Source: Burkholderiaceae bacterium
Lineage (GTDB): Bacteria; Pseudomonadota; Gammaproteobacteria; Burkholderiales; Burkholderiaceae_C
Reading direction: 5' to 3'
DNA length: 64,000 bases
NCBI GenBank assembly: GCA_017992055.1
Contig: JAGOPK010000002.1
Span: 62,001-126,000 of the forward strand
Every line of letters starts with the position of its first letter. The first letter of the stretch is position 1. Shown here in pieces: positions 1 through 9,269 of this stretch. The position numbers and the translations under genes were made by a program. Below the pieces are notes generated by a model. It was given only the letters and a program-made list of their open reading frames with translations, ran no database searches and had not been told where the DNA came from.

Positions 1-176
1 TTGAAGATGCTGCGGTCGGTGCTCTCGTGGCGGAAGGCCTCGGTGGCGCGCGGCAGCAGGCGCTCCTGGCAGTAGACGCGGGCAGCGTCGCGCACGGCGC
101 GCTCGTCGTCGCTGAGCTGGCTGTCCAGGTGCAGCGGATCGTCCCAGCGGAACTTGGGGGCGGCGGTGGCGGCCAT
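1..176 (-). CDS. gcdH: Glutaryl-CoA dehydrogenase, N-terminal part
   Basis: Only the first 58 codons lie in the window; the gene runs off the left edge. The translated start has the run FRWDDP, then [21 protein letters not shown] and a later FRHE. This is the N-terminal pattern of glutaryl-CoA dehydrogenase, the FAD acyl-CoA dehydrogenase that oxidises and decarboxylates glutaryl-CoA to crotonyl-CoA in lysine, tryptophan and aromatic catabolism. The start ATG at 174-176 is the first methionine of the frame. It is divergent from the LysR gene at 276, an arrangement common for gcdH and its regulator in Proteobacteria. The catalytic region is outside the window, so another acyl-CoA dehydrogenase subfamily is not fully excluded. 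Confidence 0.8.
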   Translation of the reverse strand, partial: MAATAAPKFRWDDPLHLDSQLSDDERAVRDAARVYCQERLLPRATEAFRHESTDRSIF

Positions 177-275
177 GGTGTCTCCAGATGAATGAACAGG
201 CTGCGTGGATTCTGGCGGCGCGATGCATAGCTGTCTAATATTGATCAACGATAGATGCATTCGTCAGGCGTATCC
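177..275. promoter_or_regulatory. Divergent control region between gcdH and lysR
   Basis: This 99-base gap is clearly more AT-rich than its surroundings. It holds the perfect palindrome TTGATCAA at 241-248, flanked by two ATGCAT hexamers at 223-228 and 255-260. A dyad of this size in a LysR-divergent region is a reasonable operator for the LysR protein. No convincing -35/-10 pair could be fixed on either strand. The operator role is inference. Confidence 0.4.
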
Positions 276-1214
276 ATGGAATTCCGACATCTGCGCGCCT
301 TTGTCGCGCTGGCCGAGGAGCGGCATTTCGGCCGCGCCGCCCAGCGCCTGGCCCTGACCCAGCCGCCGCTGAGCACCGCCATCCAGCAGCTGGAGGCCTC
401 GGTGGGCGCACGCTTGTTCGAGCGCAGCAGCCGCGGCGTGGCCCTCACCGCGGCCGGCGCGGCGCTGCTGCCGCGCGCGCAGGCCCTGCTGGAGCAGGCC
501 CAGGTGGCCGCGCGCGAGGCCCGCGACGTGGGCCAGGGCCTGGCCGGCCAGCTGCGCATCGGCTTTGCCGGCACCGTGCTGTACCGCGGCCTGCCCGAGG
601 TGCTGCGCCGCTTCGGCGCGGCCCATCCGCGGCTGCGGCTGACGCTGCAGGAGCTGAGTTCCACCGAGCAGCTGGCCGAGCTGGTGCACGACCGGCTGGA
701 CGTGGGCTTTGTGCACACCAGCCGCGTGCCGGCCGGCTTCTCGCAGATCCGCGTCTCCAGCCAGGCCTTCATGGCCTGCCTGCCGGCCGGGCATGCGCTG
801 GCTGGGCAGGGCGGGGCGCTGGACCTGGCCGCGTTTCGCGGCGAGCCGCTGGCCATCGTGATGCGTGCCGTGTCGCCCGACTACCACGACCGCATCCTGG
901 CCGCCTGTGCCGATGCCGGCTTCGAGCCCGAGCTGCGCTTTGCGCTGCGCCACTGGCTCAGCGTGGTGTCGGTGATCGCACAGGGCCTGGGCCTGGGCCT
1001 GGTGCCGGCGGCGCTGCAGCAGGCCGGCCTGCCCGGCGTGGTGTTCCGGCCGCTGGCCACGCCGCTGGCGCCCTATGACACGCACTGCCTGTGGCGCACC
1101 GAGCGCGACCTGGCCGGCCTGGGCGCGCTGCTGGACACGGTGCGCGAGACGGTGAGCGAAGTGGCCGGCGAAGCCATATTGGATGTGGCGCCGCCACAGA
1201 TGCCGCTCACCTAG
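276..1214 (+). CDS. LysR-family transcriptional regulator, probable gcdH regulator
   Basis: A 312-residue LysR-type regulator of normal family length. Residues 1-60 form the winged helix-turn-helix ([20 protein letters not shown], then [11 protein letters not shown]). The rest is the periplasmic-binding-protein-like effector domain. I chose the ATG at 276 because MEFRHLRAF is the standard LysR beginning; an in-frame ATG at 255 would add seven atypical residues. The gene is divergent from glutaryl-CoA dehydrogenase, so it most likely controls glutarate/glutaryl-CoA catabolism. Its stop codon overlaps a TAGAAT hexamer that may serve alaS. The effector cannot be read from the sequence. Confidence 0.88.
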   Translation: MEFRHLRAFVALAEERHFGRAAQRLALTQPPLSTAIQQLEASVGARLFERSSRGVALTAAGAALLPRAQALLEQAQVAAREARDVGQGLAGQLRIGFAGTVLYRGLPEVLRRFGAAHPRLRLTLQELSSTEQLAELVHDRLDVGFVHTSRVPAGFSQIRVSSQAFMACLPAGHALAGQGGALDLAAFRGEPLAIVMRAVSPDYHDRILAACADAGFEPELRFALRHWLSVVSVIAQGLGLGLVPAALQQAGLPGVVFRPLATPLAPYDTHCLWRTERDLAGLGALLDTVRETVSEVAGEAILDVAPPQMPLT

Positions 1215-1217
1215 AAT
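1212..1217 (+). promoter_or_regulatory. Candidate -10 element for alaS
   Basis: TAGAAT matches the sigma-70 -10 consensus at five of six positions and lies 34 bases before the alaS ATG, overlapping the lysR stop codon. No good -35 hexamer exists at 16-18 bases. The assignment rests on the -10 only. Confidence 0.4.
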
Positions 1218-1251
1218 CCCCGGTTCGCTCCGCCAGCCCAGAACACGCCCC

Positions 1252-3897
1252 ATGAAAGCCGCCGAGATCCGCTCCACGTTCCTGAACTTCTTCGCGTCCA
1301 AGGGCCATGCCATCGTCGCCTCGTCGCCGGTGATCCCGGGCGACGACCCGACGCTGCTGTTCACCAACGCCGGCATGAACCAGTTCAAGGACGTGTTCCT
1401 GGGCTTCGACAAGCGGCCCTACACCCGCGCCACCACCAGCCAGAAGTGCATCCGCGCCGGCGGCAAGCACAACGACCTCGACAACGTGGGCTACACCGCA
1501 CGCCACCACACGTTCTTCGAGATGCTGGGCAACTTCAGCTTCGGCGACTACTTCAAGCACGACGCCATCAGCTATGCCTGGGAGCTGCTGACCGTGCACT
1601 TCAAGCTGCCGGCCGACAAGCTGTGGGTCACCGTCTATGCCGAGGACGACGAGGCCTACGAGATCTGGAACAAGGTGGTGGGCGTGCCCGCCGAGCGCAT
1701 CGTGCGCATCGGCGACAACAAGGGCGGCCGCTACATGTCCGACAACTTCTGGATGATGGGCGACACCGGGCCCTGCGGCCCCTGCACCGAGATCTTCTAC
1801 GACCATGGCCCCGAGGTGGCCGGCGGCCCCCCGGGCAGCCCCGACGAAGACGGTGACCGCTACATCGAGATCTGGAACAACGTCTTCATGCAGTTCAACC
1901 GCACCGAAGACGGTGTGATGCACAAGCTGCCCAAGCCCAGCGTCGACACCGGCATGGGCCTGGAGCGCCTGGCCGCGGTGCTGCAGCATGTGCACAGCAA
2001 CTACGAGATCGACCTGTTCCAGACCCTGCTGGCCGCGGCCAAGCAGGCGGTGGACGCGGCCAGCCCCGCCGGCAACGATGCCGACCCGGCCAGCCCCAGC
2101 CTGAAGGTCATCGCCGACCACATCCGCGCCTGCAGCTTCGTCGTCGCCGACGGCGTGATCCCGGGCAACGAGGGCCGCGGCTATGTGCTGCGCCGCATCG
2201 CCCGCCGCGCCATCCGCCACGGCTACAAGCTGGGCGCGCGCAAGCCCTTCTTCCACAGCCTGGTGGCCACGCTGGCCGCGGTGATGGGCGAGGCCTATCC
2301 CGAGCTGCGCCGCGATGCCGAGCGCGTGACCGCGGTGCTGAAGACCGAGGAGGAGCGCTTCTTCCAGACCATCCACCACGGCATGGAGATCCTGGAAGCG
2401 GCGCTGGCCCAACTGGACAAGTCGGGCCCCCAGGTCATCGACGGCGAGACCGCCTTCAAGCTGCACGACACCTACGGCTTCCCGGTGGACCTGACCGGCG
2501 ACGTCTGCCGCGAGCGCGGCGTCACGGTCGACCAGGCCGGCTTCCAGGCGGCGATGAACCGCCAGCGCGAGCAGGCCCGCGCCGCCGCCAAGTTCAAGAT
2601 GGCCGCCGGCCTGGAATACAGCGGCGCGCCCACCACCTTCCACGGCTACGAGCACCTGGTCTGCGAGACCAGCCAGGTCACGGCGCTCTACATCGACGGC
2701 GCGCCGGTGCAGCAGGCCAAGGCCGGCGACGACGTGGTGGTGGTGCTGGACCACACGCCGTTCTATGCCGAGAGCGGCGGCCAGGTCGGCGACACCGGCG
2801 AGCTGCGCAATGCCACGGCCCGCCTGGTGGTGGAAGACACCACCAAGATCCAGGCCGACGTGGCCGGCCACCAGGCCCGCGTGCTGGAAGGCGAGCTGAA
2901 GGTCGGTGACCGCTTCGTCGCCCGCGTCGATGGCGAGCGCCGTGCCAAGACCGTGCGCAACCACAGCGCCACCCATTTGATGCACAAGGCCTTGCGCGAG
3001 GTGCTGGGCGCCCATGTGCAGCAAAAGGGCTCGCTGGTCACGCCCGAGCGCACGCGCTTCGACTTTGCGCACAACGCGCCGCTCACCGACGAGCAGATCC
3101 GCCGCATCGAGGCCATCGTCAACGCCGAGGTGCTGGCCAATGCCGGCACGCAGGCCCAGGTGATGGCCATCGACGATGCGCAGAAGAGCGGCGCGATGAT
3201 GCTGTTTGGCGAGAAGTACGGCGAGACCGTGCGCGTGCTGTCCATCGGCTCCAGCAAGGAGCTGTGCGGCGGCACCCATGTGCAGGCCACCGGCGACATC
3301 GGCCTGTTCAAGGTGGTGGCCGAGGGCGGCGTGGCCGCCGGCGTGCGCCGCATCGAGGCCGTCACCGGCGACAACGCGCTGGCCTATCTGCAGCAGCTGG
3401 AAGCCACCGTCGGCGGCATCGCCGGCAGCCTGAAGGTGGCGCCGGCCGAGGCCCAGTCCCGCGTGGCCGCGGTGCTGGACCAGGTCAAGACGCTGGAAAA
3501 GGAACTGGCGGCGCTGAAGGGCAAGCTGGCCTCGTCTCAGGGCGATGGCCTGCTGGCCCAGGCCGTCGATGTGAAGGGCTTGAAAGTGCTGGCCGCCACG
3601 CTGGACGGCGCCGATGCCGCCACGCTGCGCAGCACGCTGGACCAGCTGAAGAACAAGCTCAAGACCGCCGCCATCGTGCTGGCCGCGGTGGACGGCGGCA
3701 AGGTGCAGCTGGCCGCGGGCGTCACCAGCGACGCCATGGCCAAGGTCAAGGCCGGCGAGCTGGTCAACTTCGTCGCCCAGCAGGTGGGCGGCAAGGGCGG
3801 CGGCAAGCCCGACATGGCCATGGCCGGCGGCACCGATGCCGCCAAGCTGCCGCAGGCCCTGGCCAGCGTGGCGGGCTGGGTGGGCGAGCGGGTCTGA
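1252..3897 (+). CDS. alaS: Alanyl-tRNA synthetase
   Basis: An 881-residue class II synthetase that charges tRNA-Ala and edits Ser- and Gly-tRNA-Ala. The aminoacylation domain is at the N-terminus ([18 protein letters not shown] near residue 42, [18 protein letters not shown] near residue 85). The editing domain carries the zinc ligands H571-x3-H575 (HSATH) and C672-x3-H676 (CGGTH). The C-terminal part is the DHHA1-like domain preceded by a heptad-like region. The start at 1252 ([14 protein letters not shown]) is the family start; the open frame extends 23 codons upstream into lysR, without family similarity. The gene is single, and its 3' end converges with ndh at a hairpin. Confidence 0.98.
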   Translation: MKAAEIRSTFLNFFASKGHAIVASSPVIPGDDPTLLFTNAGMNQFKDVFLGFDKRPYTRATTSQKCIRAGGKHNDLDNVGYTARHHTFFEMLGNFSFGDYFKHDAISYAWELLTVHFKLPADKLWVTVYAEDDEAYEIWNKVVGVPAERIVRIGDNKGGRYMSDNFWMMGDTGPCGPCTEIFYDHGPEVAGGPPGSPDEDGDRYIEIWNNVFMQFNRTEDGVMHKLPKPSVDTGMGLERLAAVLQHVHSNYEIDLFQTLLAAAKQAVDAASPAGNDADPASPSLKVIADHIRACSFVVADGVIPGNEGRGYVLRRIARRAIRHGYKLGARKPFFHSLVATLAAVMGEAYPELRRDAERVTAVLKTEEERFFQTIHHGMEILEAALAQLDKSGPQVIDGETAFKLHDTYGFPVDLTGDVCRERGVTVDQAGFQAAMNRQREQARAAAKFKMAAGLEYSGAPTTFHGYEHLVCETSQVTALYIDGAPVQQAKAGDDVVVVLDHTPFYAESGGQVGDTGELRNATARLVVEDTTKIQADVAGHQARVLEGELKVGDRFVARVDGERRAKTVRNHSATHLMHKALREVLGAHVQQKGSLVTPERTRFDFAHNAPLTDEQIRRIEAIVNAEVLANAGTQAQVMAIDDAQKSGAMMLFGEKYGETVRVLSIGSSKELCGGTHVQATGDIGLFKVVAEGGVAAGVRRIEAVTGDNALAYLQQLEATVGGIAGSLKVAPAEAQSRVAAVLDQVKTLEKELAALKGKLASSQGDGLLAQAVDVKGLKVLAATLDGADAATLRSTLDQLKNKLKTAAIVLAAVDGGKVQLAAGVTSDAMAKVKAGELVNFVAQQVGGKGGGKPDMAMAGGTDAAKLPQALASVAGWVGERV

Positions 3898-3911
3898 TCG
3901 CCCGCCGCTGC

Positions 3912-3941
3912 GGCTGAAGCTCCGTCAGTGGAGCTTCAGCC
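3912..3941. terminator. Perfect 12-bp inverted repeat between alaS and ndh
   Basis: GGCTGAAGCTCC and its exact reverse complement are separated by a 6-base loop. The repeat lies between two convergent genes and covers the ndh stop codon (3925-3927). There is no T-run on either side, so it is a candidate bidirectional stop or mRNA 3'-end stabiliser rather than a classic intrinsic terminator. Confidence 0.55.
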
Positions 3942-5214
3942 GGCCCGACACGCGCCGCTGCAGCAGCCGCGCCAGCGCCAGCACCACCGTGTCCACCGTG
4001 CCCAGGATGGCGCGGTGGTGGTTCAGGTGCAGCGACATGTACATCCACTTGGCGATCAGGCCCTCGACGAAGAAGTTGGGCCCGCCCAGGCCGCCCATCA
4101 GGTTGCCGACGCCGCGGTTCTCGCCGAGTGAGACCAGCGAGCCGAAGTCGCGGTAGACGAAGGGCGCGTCCACCGGCCGCTCGGCGAGCAGGCCCAGCAG
4201 CACGCGCTTCAGGTGGCTGGCCTGCTGGTGGGCGGCCTGGGCGCGCGCCGGCACCAAACGACCCTCCGCGCCACCGGGCCAGGCGCAGGCCGCGCAGTCG
4301 CCCATGGCATACACGCCTTCGGCCGAGGTGCGCAGCTGCGCATCCACGACGAAATGGTTGCCGCGGTTGACCGCCAGGCCCAGGCGTTGGTTGCCCTCGG
4401 CGGCCTTGATGCCGGCGGCCCAGACGATCAGGTCGGCGGCGATGCGGCCCTGGCTGGTCTGCAGCGCATCGCGCTCGATGGCCTGCACCTTGGTCGAGGT
4501 CAGCACCCGCACCTGCTTGCGCTGCAGCGCCAGCTGGGCCTGGGCCGAGATCTTCTCGGGCAGGCCAGCCAGGATGCGCGGCGCGGCCTCGACCAGCGTG
4601 ATGTCGAGGCGAAAGCGCTGCGCCTGGCCCAGGCCCTGGTCCAGCTCCTGGTGCGCTTCCACCAACTCGGCCGACAGCTCGACGCCGGTGGCGCCACCGC
4701 CGACGATGGCCACGGCCAGCGACTTGTGCGCCGAGAACGAGGCCTGCACAAAGGCCGCCAGCAGGCGCTGGCGGAAGCGCTCGGCATCACGCGACTGCTC
4801 CAGCACATGGGCATGCTCGGCCCCCGGCGTGCCAAAGAAGTTGGAGCCGCTGCCCAGGGCCAGCACCAGCCAGCGGTAGCTCAGCACCCGCTGCGGCACC
4901 AGCTCGCGGCCCTGCTCGTCGAGCACCGGCGCCAGCGTCAGCCGGCGCTGGGCGGCGTCCAGCCCGGCCAGCTCGCCGAGCGTGAAGCCGAAGTGGTTGC
5001 GCCGCGCCAGCGTCACATAGGACAGGCCTTCCTGGTGCAGGTCCAGCGTGCCGGCGGCCACCTCGTGCAGCGTGGGCTTCCAGATGTGGAAGCTGGCACG
5101 GTCGACCAGCAGCACCTTGTCCTGGCCGCGCCGCTTGCCCAGGGCCCGGCCCAGCTGGGCCGCCAGCTCCAATCCGCCGGCGCCGCCGCCGACGATGACG
5201 ATGTCGTGGTGCAT
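3925..5214 (-). CDS. ndh: Type II NADH dehydrogenase (NDH-2)
   Basis: A 429-residue non-proton-pumping NADH:quinone oxidoreductase of the FAD pyridine-nucleotide-disulfide superfamily. The first dinucleotide fold is at residues 5-14 (IVIVGGGAGG, FAD). The second is at 169-178 (AIVGGGATGVEL, NADH). A late YAMGDCA motif closes the FAD site. The C-terminal region has amphipathic segments that usually attach NDH-2 to the inner face of the membrane. It would oxidise cytosolic NADH and reduce ubiquinone. A small unknown gene lies 24 bases upstream on the same strand. Related sulfide:quinone reductases are less likely because no redox-active cysteine pair is evident. Confidence 0.92.
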   Translation of the reverse strand: MHHDIVIVGGGAGGLELAAQLGRALGKRRGQDKVLLVDRASFHIWKPTLHEVAAGTLDLHQEGLSYVTLARRNHFGFTLGELAGLDAAQRRLTLAPVLDEQGRELVPQRVLSYRWLVLALGSGSNFFGTPGAEHAHVLEQSRDAERFRQRLLAAFVQASFSAHKSLAVAIVGGGATGVELSAELVEAHQELDQGLGQAQRFRLDITLVEAAPRILAGLPEKISAQAQLALQRKQVRVLTSTKVQAIERDALQTSQGRIAADLIVWAAGIKAAEGNQRLGLAVNRGNHFVVDAQLRTSAEGVYAMGDCAACAWPGGAEGRLVPARAQAAHQQASHLKRVLLGLLAERPVDAPFVYRDFGSLVSLGENRGVGNLMGGLGGPNFFVEGLIAKWMYMSLHLNHHRAILGTVDTVVLALARLLQRRVSGRLKLH

Positions 5215-5238
5215 GCGGGCTCCGGCGGATGTGCGGGC

Positions 5239-5508
5239 TCAGCCCAGGCCTTGCTGCAGCAGCTCGGCCACCAGGGCGTTGAGGCCGCCCGGGTGCGTGG
5301 CCGCACGCTCGCGCAGCTGGCTGGCCAGCGGCGCCGGCAGCTTGCAGGCAAAGGCCACCAGGCCGGCGGCCGCGTCGATCTTGCGCTGGGTCTTGCGGTC
5401 GGGCAGGGCGGCGGCATCGGCAAAGCGCCCGGGCACGGCGGCGGCCTTGCGCTGGCTGTCGATCTTCAGTGCCAGCTGGCGGGCCAGGTCGGTCTTCTTC
5501 AAGCTCAT
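5239..5508 (-). CDS. Small conserved protein of unknown function
   Basis: An 89-residue protein beginning MSLKKTDLARQLALKID, with a basic N-terminus and a C-terminal half predicted to be helical (GLVAFACKLPAPLASQLRERA and LNALVAELLQQGL). I chose the internal ATG at 5506-5508; the upstream 27 codons are low-complexity and overlap the divergent acetyltransferase promoter. Similar small proteins next to ndh are familiar from Burkholderiales genomes, but no function is known to me. The 24-base spacing to ndh suggests co-transcription. It has no signal peptide or membrane segment. Confidence 0.65.
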   Translation of the reverse strand: MSLKKTDLARQLALKIDSQRKAAAVPGRFADAAALPDRKTQRKIDAAAGLVAFACKLPAPLASQLRERAATHPGGLNALVAELLQQGLG

Positions 5509-5588
5509 GGACGGGCGGGAGGGGCGGACGGAGGCCCGATTGTCGCTGCCACCGCGGCCGGGCCCTTGGCGTGCCCGGTGCCGGCCCA

Positions 5589-5594
5589 CACAAT
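5589..5594 (+). promoter_or_regulatory. -10-like hexamer 6 bases before a start codon
   Basis: CACAAT (four of six consensus positions) ends six bases before the ATG at 5601. No Shine-Dalgarno sequence is visible between them. If used, transcription would start at or next to the ATG and give a leaderless mRNA. Confidence 0.3.
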
Positions 5595-5600
5595 GCGTCG

Positions 5601-6167
5601 ATGACGCCTGCCAAGCCGCTGCTTCCCGTCGCCATCCGCCGTGCCACGCCCGCCGATGCGCCGGCCTTCGCGCGCATCATGGGCCATCCCCAGGTGCTGG
5701 CCAATCTGATGCAGGTGCCCCATGCCAGCGAGGAGCGCTGGCGCGCCATGCTGGTGGAGCAGCTGGCGCCGGGCAAGCACGATTTGTCCCTGGTGGCTGA
5801 ACGACAGGCTGAAGGCGCTGCGGCCGAGATCGTCGGAACGGCCGGCCTGCATCCTGTGGGCCCGCATCTGCGCCGGCGCCACGTGATGATGCTGGGCATC
5901 TCCATCGCCCCCGAGGCCCAGGGCCAGGGCGTGGGCCGGGCACTGATGGGCGCGCTGTGCGACTATGCCGACCGCTGGGCCCAGGTGCTGCGGCTGGAGC
6001 TGCAGGTGTTCGCCGACAACCACCGTGCCATCGCGCTGTACGAGTCGCTGGGCTTTCGCCACGAAGGCCGGCATGTGGGCTATGCGCTGCGCGACGGGCG
6101 CTATGTGGATTCGCTGTCGATGGCCCGGCTGCATCCGAACCCGCCGATCTGGCCGCCATCGGACTGA
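5601..6167 (+). CDS. GNAT-family N-acetyltransferase
   Basis: A 188-residue acetyltransferase with the GNAT fold. The N-terminus IRRATPADAPAFARIM is the usual first strand-helix. The acetyl-CoA pyrophosphate loop is visible as APEAQGQGVGRALM, followed by the late YESLGFRHEGRH strand. The substrate is unknown; the pattern resembles the RimI/RimL-type and PhnO-like groups that acetylate protein N-termini or small amines. Start MTPAKPLLPVAIRR at 5601 is preferred over an extension of 44 codons that has no family similarity. It is divergent from the ndh unit and 54 bases upstream of the YecA-like gene. Confidence 0.85.
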   Translation: MTPAKPLLPVAIRRATPADAPAFARIMGHPQVLANLMQVPHASEERWRAMLVEQLAPGKHDLSLVAERQAEGAAAEIVGTAGLHPVGPHLRRRHVMMLGISIAPEAQGQGVGRALMGALCDYADRWAQVLRLELQVFADNHRAIALYESLGFRHEGRHVGYALRDGRYVDSLSMARLHPNPPIWPPSD

Positions 6168-6221
6168 AGGCCGGCGCGCTGCGACAATGCGCGGCTTTCC
6201 AGCCAGTCCGCGAGCGCCACC

Positions 6222-6998
<777 letters not shown>

Positions 6999-6999
6999 G

Positions 7000-8235
7000 A
7001 TGAGCGGCGCCGCGCCCCTGCCGCTGTCCGGCCGCCACATCCTGCTGGGCCTGTCCGGCGGCATCGCCTGCTACAAGTCGGCCGAGCTGGTGCGCGAGCT
7101 GCAGCGCGCCGGCGCCACGGTGCAGGTGGTGATGAGCGAGGCCGCCTGCCAGTTCATCACGCCGGTGACCATGCAGGCGCTGAGCGGCCGGCCGGTGGTG
7201 CTCAGCCAGTGGGATGCGCGCACGCCCAACCACATGCCGCACATCGAGCTGGGGCGCGAGGCCGATGCCATCGTCGTGGCGCCGGCCTCGGCCGACTTCA
7301 TCGCCCAGCTGGCCCAGGGCCGGGCCGGCGAGATCCTGTCGCTGACCTGTTTGGCCCGGCCCGTCGAGCGCACGCCGCTGCTGCTGGCGCCGGCGATGAA
7401 CCGCGAGATGTGGGCCCATCCGGCCACGCAGCGCAATGTGGCCCAGGTGCAGGCCGATGGCGCCAGGCTGCTGGGCCCGGGCGCCGGCGACCAGGCCTGC
7501 GGCGAGGTCGGCGACGGCCGCATGCTGGAAGCCAGCGAGCTGTGCGAGGAGCTGATCGCCTTTTTCCAGCCCAAGTGCCTGGCCGGCCGGCGCGTGCTGA
7601 TCACCGCCGGCCCCACCTTCGAGGCCATCGACCCGGTGCGCGGCATCACCAACCTGTCCTCGGGCAAGATGGGTTTTGCCATCGCCCGCGCGGCCCGCGA
7701 GGCCGGCGCCCAGGTCACCCTGGTGGCGGGCCCGGTGGCGCTGGCCACGCCGCGCCAGGTGCGGCGCATCGACGTGAAGAGCGCGCTGCAGATGCACGAC
7801 GCGGTGCTGCCGCTGGCCACGCAGCACGATGTCTTCGTCGCCACCGCCGCGGTGGCCGACTGGCGCCCGGCCGCACAGTCCGGCGAGAAGATCAAGAAGG
7901 ATGGCTCGGGCCAGGTGCCGGCCATCGCCTTCACCGAAAACCCCGACATCCTGGCCGCCGTCGCACGCCTGCCCGAGCCCGGCCGGCCGTATTGCGTGGG
8001 TTTTGCCGCCGAGAGCCACGACCTGGCCCGCCATGCGCGCGAGAAGCGGTTGCGCAAAGGCGTGCCGCTGATCGTCGGCAACCTGGGCCCGGCCACCTTT
8101 GGCCGCGACCACAACACGCTGCTGCTGATCGACGCTGCCGGCGAGCGTGAACTGGCTACCGCCGACAAGCTGACGCTGGCGCGCGCCCTGGTCGGCGAGA
8201 TCGCCGCGCGCCTGGCTGCTGCGCCCACCGAATGA
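7000..8235 (+). CDS. coaBC: Bifunctional phosphopantothenoylcysteine decarboxylase/synthetase
   Basis: A 411-residue CoA biosynthesis enzyme: 4'-phosphopantothenate plus cysteine is ligated (CoaB) and then decarboxylated (CoaC) to 4'-phosphopantetheine. The CoaC half has the FMN-binding [12 protein letters not shown] start, the active-site PHMPHIELG histidine region, the PAMNREMW motif and CGEVGDGRM. The CoaB half has [11 protein letters not shown] and the IKKDGSG lysine loop. Start [17 protein letters not shown] at 7000 follows the upstream stop by one base; an ATG at 6982 would add six residues. It overlaps dut by four bases (ATGA), so the two are translationally coupled. Confidence 0.96.
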   Translation: MSGAAPLPLSGRHILLGLSGGIACYKSAELVRELQRAGATVQVVMSEAACQFITPVTMQALSGRPVVLSQWDARTPNHMPHIELGREADAIVVAPASADFIAQLAQGRAGEILSLTCLARPVERTPLLLAPAMNREMWAHPATQRNVAQVQADGARLLGPGAGDQACGEVGDGRMLEASELCEELIAFFQPKCLAGRRVLITAGPTFEAIDPVRGITNLSSGKMGFAIARAAREAGAQVTLVAGPVALATPRQVRRIDVKSALQMHDAVLPLATQHDVFVATAAVADWRPAAQSGEKIKKDGSGQVPAIAFTENPDILAAVARLPEPGRPYCVGFAAESHDLARHAREKRLRKGVPLIVGNLGPATFGRDHNTLLLIDAAGERELATADKLTLARALVGEIAARLAAAPTE

Positions 8236-8684
8236 ACACCACCATCGATCTGAAAGTGCTGGACCCGCGTCTGGCCGAGCAACTCCCGGCTTACGCCACG
8301 CCCGGCAGCGCCGGCCTGGACCTGCGCGCCTGCGTGGATGCGCCGCTGACCCTGCAGCCCGGCCAGACCGTGCTGGTGCCCACCGGCATCGCCATCCACA
8401 TCGCCGATCCCGGCCTGGCGGCGCTGATCCTGCCGCGCTCGGGCCTGGGCCACAAGAACGGCATCGTGCTGGGCAACCTGGTCGGCCTGATCGACAGCGA
8501 CTACCAGGGTCCGCTGATGGTCAGCACCTGGAACCGCGGCAGCGAGCCCTTCACCATCGAACCGCTGGCGCGCCTGGCCCAGCTGGTCATCGTGCCCGTG
8601 GTGCAGGCGGCCTTCCGCGTCGTCGATGACTTCGCGGCCAGCCAGCGCGGCGCCGGCGGCTTCGGCTCCACCGGCCGCGGCTGA
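8232..8684 (+). CDS. dut: Deoxyuridine 5'-triphosphate nucleotidohydrolase
   Basis: A 150-residue homotrimeric dUTPase that hydrolyses dUTP to dUMP and keeps uracil out of DNA. All five signature motifs are visible in order: [30 protein letters not shown] with the catalytic Asp, LAQLVIVPV, and the C-terminal [11 protein letters not shown] flap. Length and order match E. coli Dut. The gene overlaps coaBC by four bases, an old and conserved pairing. Its stop codon lies inside a hairpin shared with the convergent isomerase gene. Confidence 0.97.
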   Translation: MNTTIDLKVLDPRLAEQLPAYATPGSAGLDLRACVDAPLTLQPGQTVLVPTGIAIHIADPGLAALILPRSGLGHKNGIVLGNLVGLIDSDYQGPLMVSTWNRGSEPFTIEPLARLAQLVIVPVVQAAFRVVDDFAASQRGAGGFGSTGRG

Positions 8685-8698
8685 GCCAAGCGGCTCAG
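8681..8698. terminator. Inverted repeat spanning both stop codons of dut and the isomerase gene
   Basis: CTGAGCC-AAGC-GGCTCAG is a perfect 7-bp stem with a 4-base loop. It contains the dut TGA (8682-8684) on one strand and the stop of the convergent isomerase (8695-8697) on the other. There is no T-run. It is a likely compact bidirectional transcript end. Confidence 0.5.
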
Positions 8699-9216
8699 TG
8701 CAGCGTGTCGTCGGGGCCTGCGCCCTGGGCCACGCTGAACAGGCTCTCGCCCACGGTGCCGGCGTCGATCTCCTCGTCGGTGGCCTCGCGCACGCTGACC
8801 ACCTTGACGTGCAGCTGCAGCGCCAGCCCGGCCAGCGGGTGGTTGCCGTCCAGCACCACATGCGAGGGGTAGACCTCGGTCACCGTGTAGATCGTGCCCT
8901 CGGGCATGTCGGGTGTCTGCGCGCCCTCGGGCAGGCCTTCGATCTGCATGCCCTGCTCGATGCCCTCGGGAAACAGCGCGCGCGACTCGAAGCACACCAG
9001 GCTGGCGTCGTAGTCGCCGAAGGCATGCTCGGGCTCCAGGTGCAGGTCGCACTCGAAGCCTTCTTCCTGGCCGGCCAGCGCCTCCTCCAGCTTGGGCAGC
9101 AGGTCGTCGCCGCCGTAGTAGAAGGCCAGCGGCTCGGTCAGTTCGTCGATGGCCTGGCCCTGGCCGTCGGCCAGCGTCCAGGTGAGTTCCACCACGCAAG
9201 GGTCTTGGATCAACAT
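8695..9216 (-). CDS. FKBP-type peptidyl-prolyl isomerase, SlyD-like
   Basis: A 173-residue cytosolic cis-trans prolyl isomerase and chaperone of the SlyD/FkpB type. It starts without a signal peptide (MLIQDPCVVELTWTL). The FKBP core is interrupted by the insert-in-flap chaperone segment around residues 65-120, the hallmark of SlyD-like proteins. The final HPLAGLALQLHVKVV strand closes the FKBP fold. It lacks the His- and Cys-rich metal tail of E. coli SlyD, so nickel delivery is not supported. It is divergent from roxA. A GAACAT hexamer lies six bases before its start. Confidence 0.88.
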   Translation of the reverse strand: MLIQDPCVVELTWTLADGQGQAIDELTEPLAFYYGGDDLLPKLEEALAGQEEGFECDLHLEPEHAFGDYDASLVCFESRALFPEGIEQGMQIEGLPEGAQTPDMPEGTIYTVTEVYPSHVVLDGNHPLAGLALQLHVKVVSVREATDEEIDAGTVGESLFSVAQGAGPDDTLH

Positions 9217-9256
9217 GCGGCAATGTTCGCATACCGCATGCCCAGTGGCCGGCGGC

Positions 9257-9262
9257 GAGAAT
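9257..9262 (+). promoter_or_regulatory. -10-like hexamer 7 bases before the roxA start
   Basis: GAGAAT (four of six consensus positions) ends seven bases before the ATG at 9270. No Shine-Dalgarno sequence intervenes. The spacing fits a transcript that begins at the start codon. Confidence 0.3.
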
Positions 9263-9269
9263 GCGGCCC

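Noticed and set aside
1207-3279. Long open frame on the minus strand across alaS
   Set aside because: It is a GC-rich shadow of alaS, with low-complexity Ala/Gly/Leu/His sequence and no family motif.
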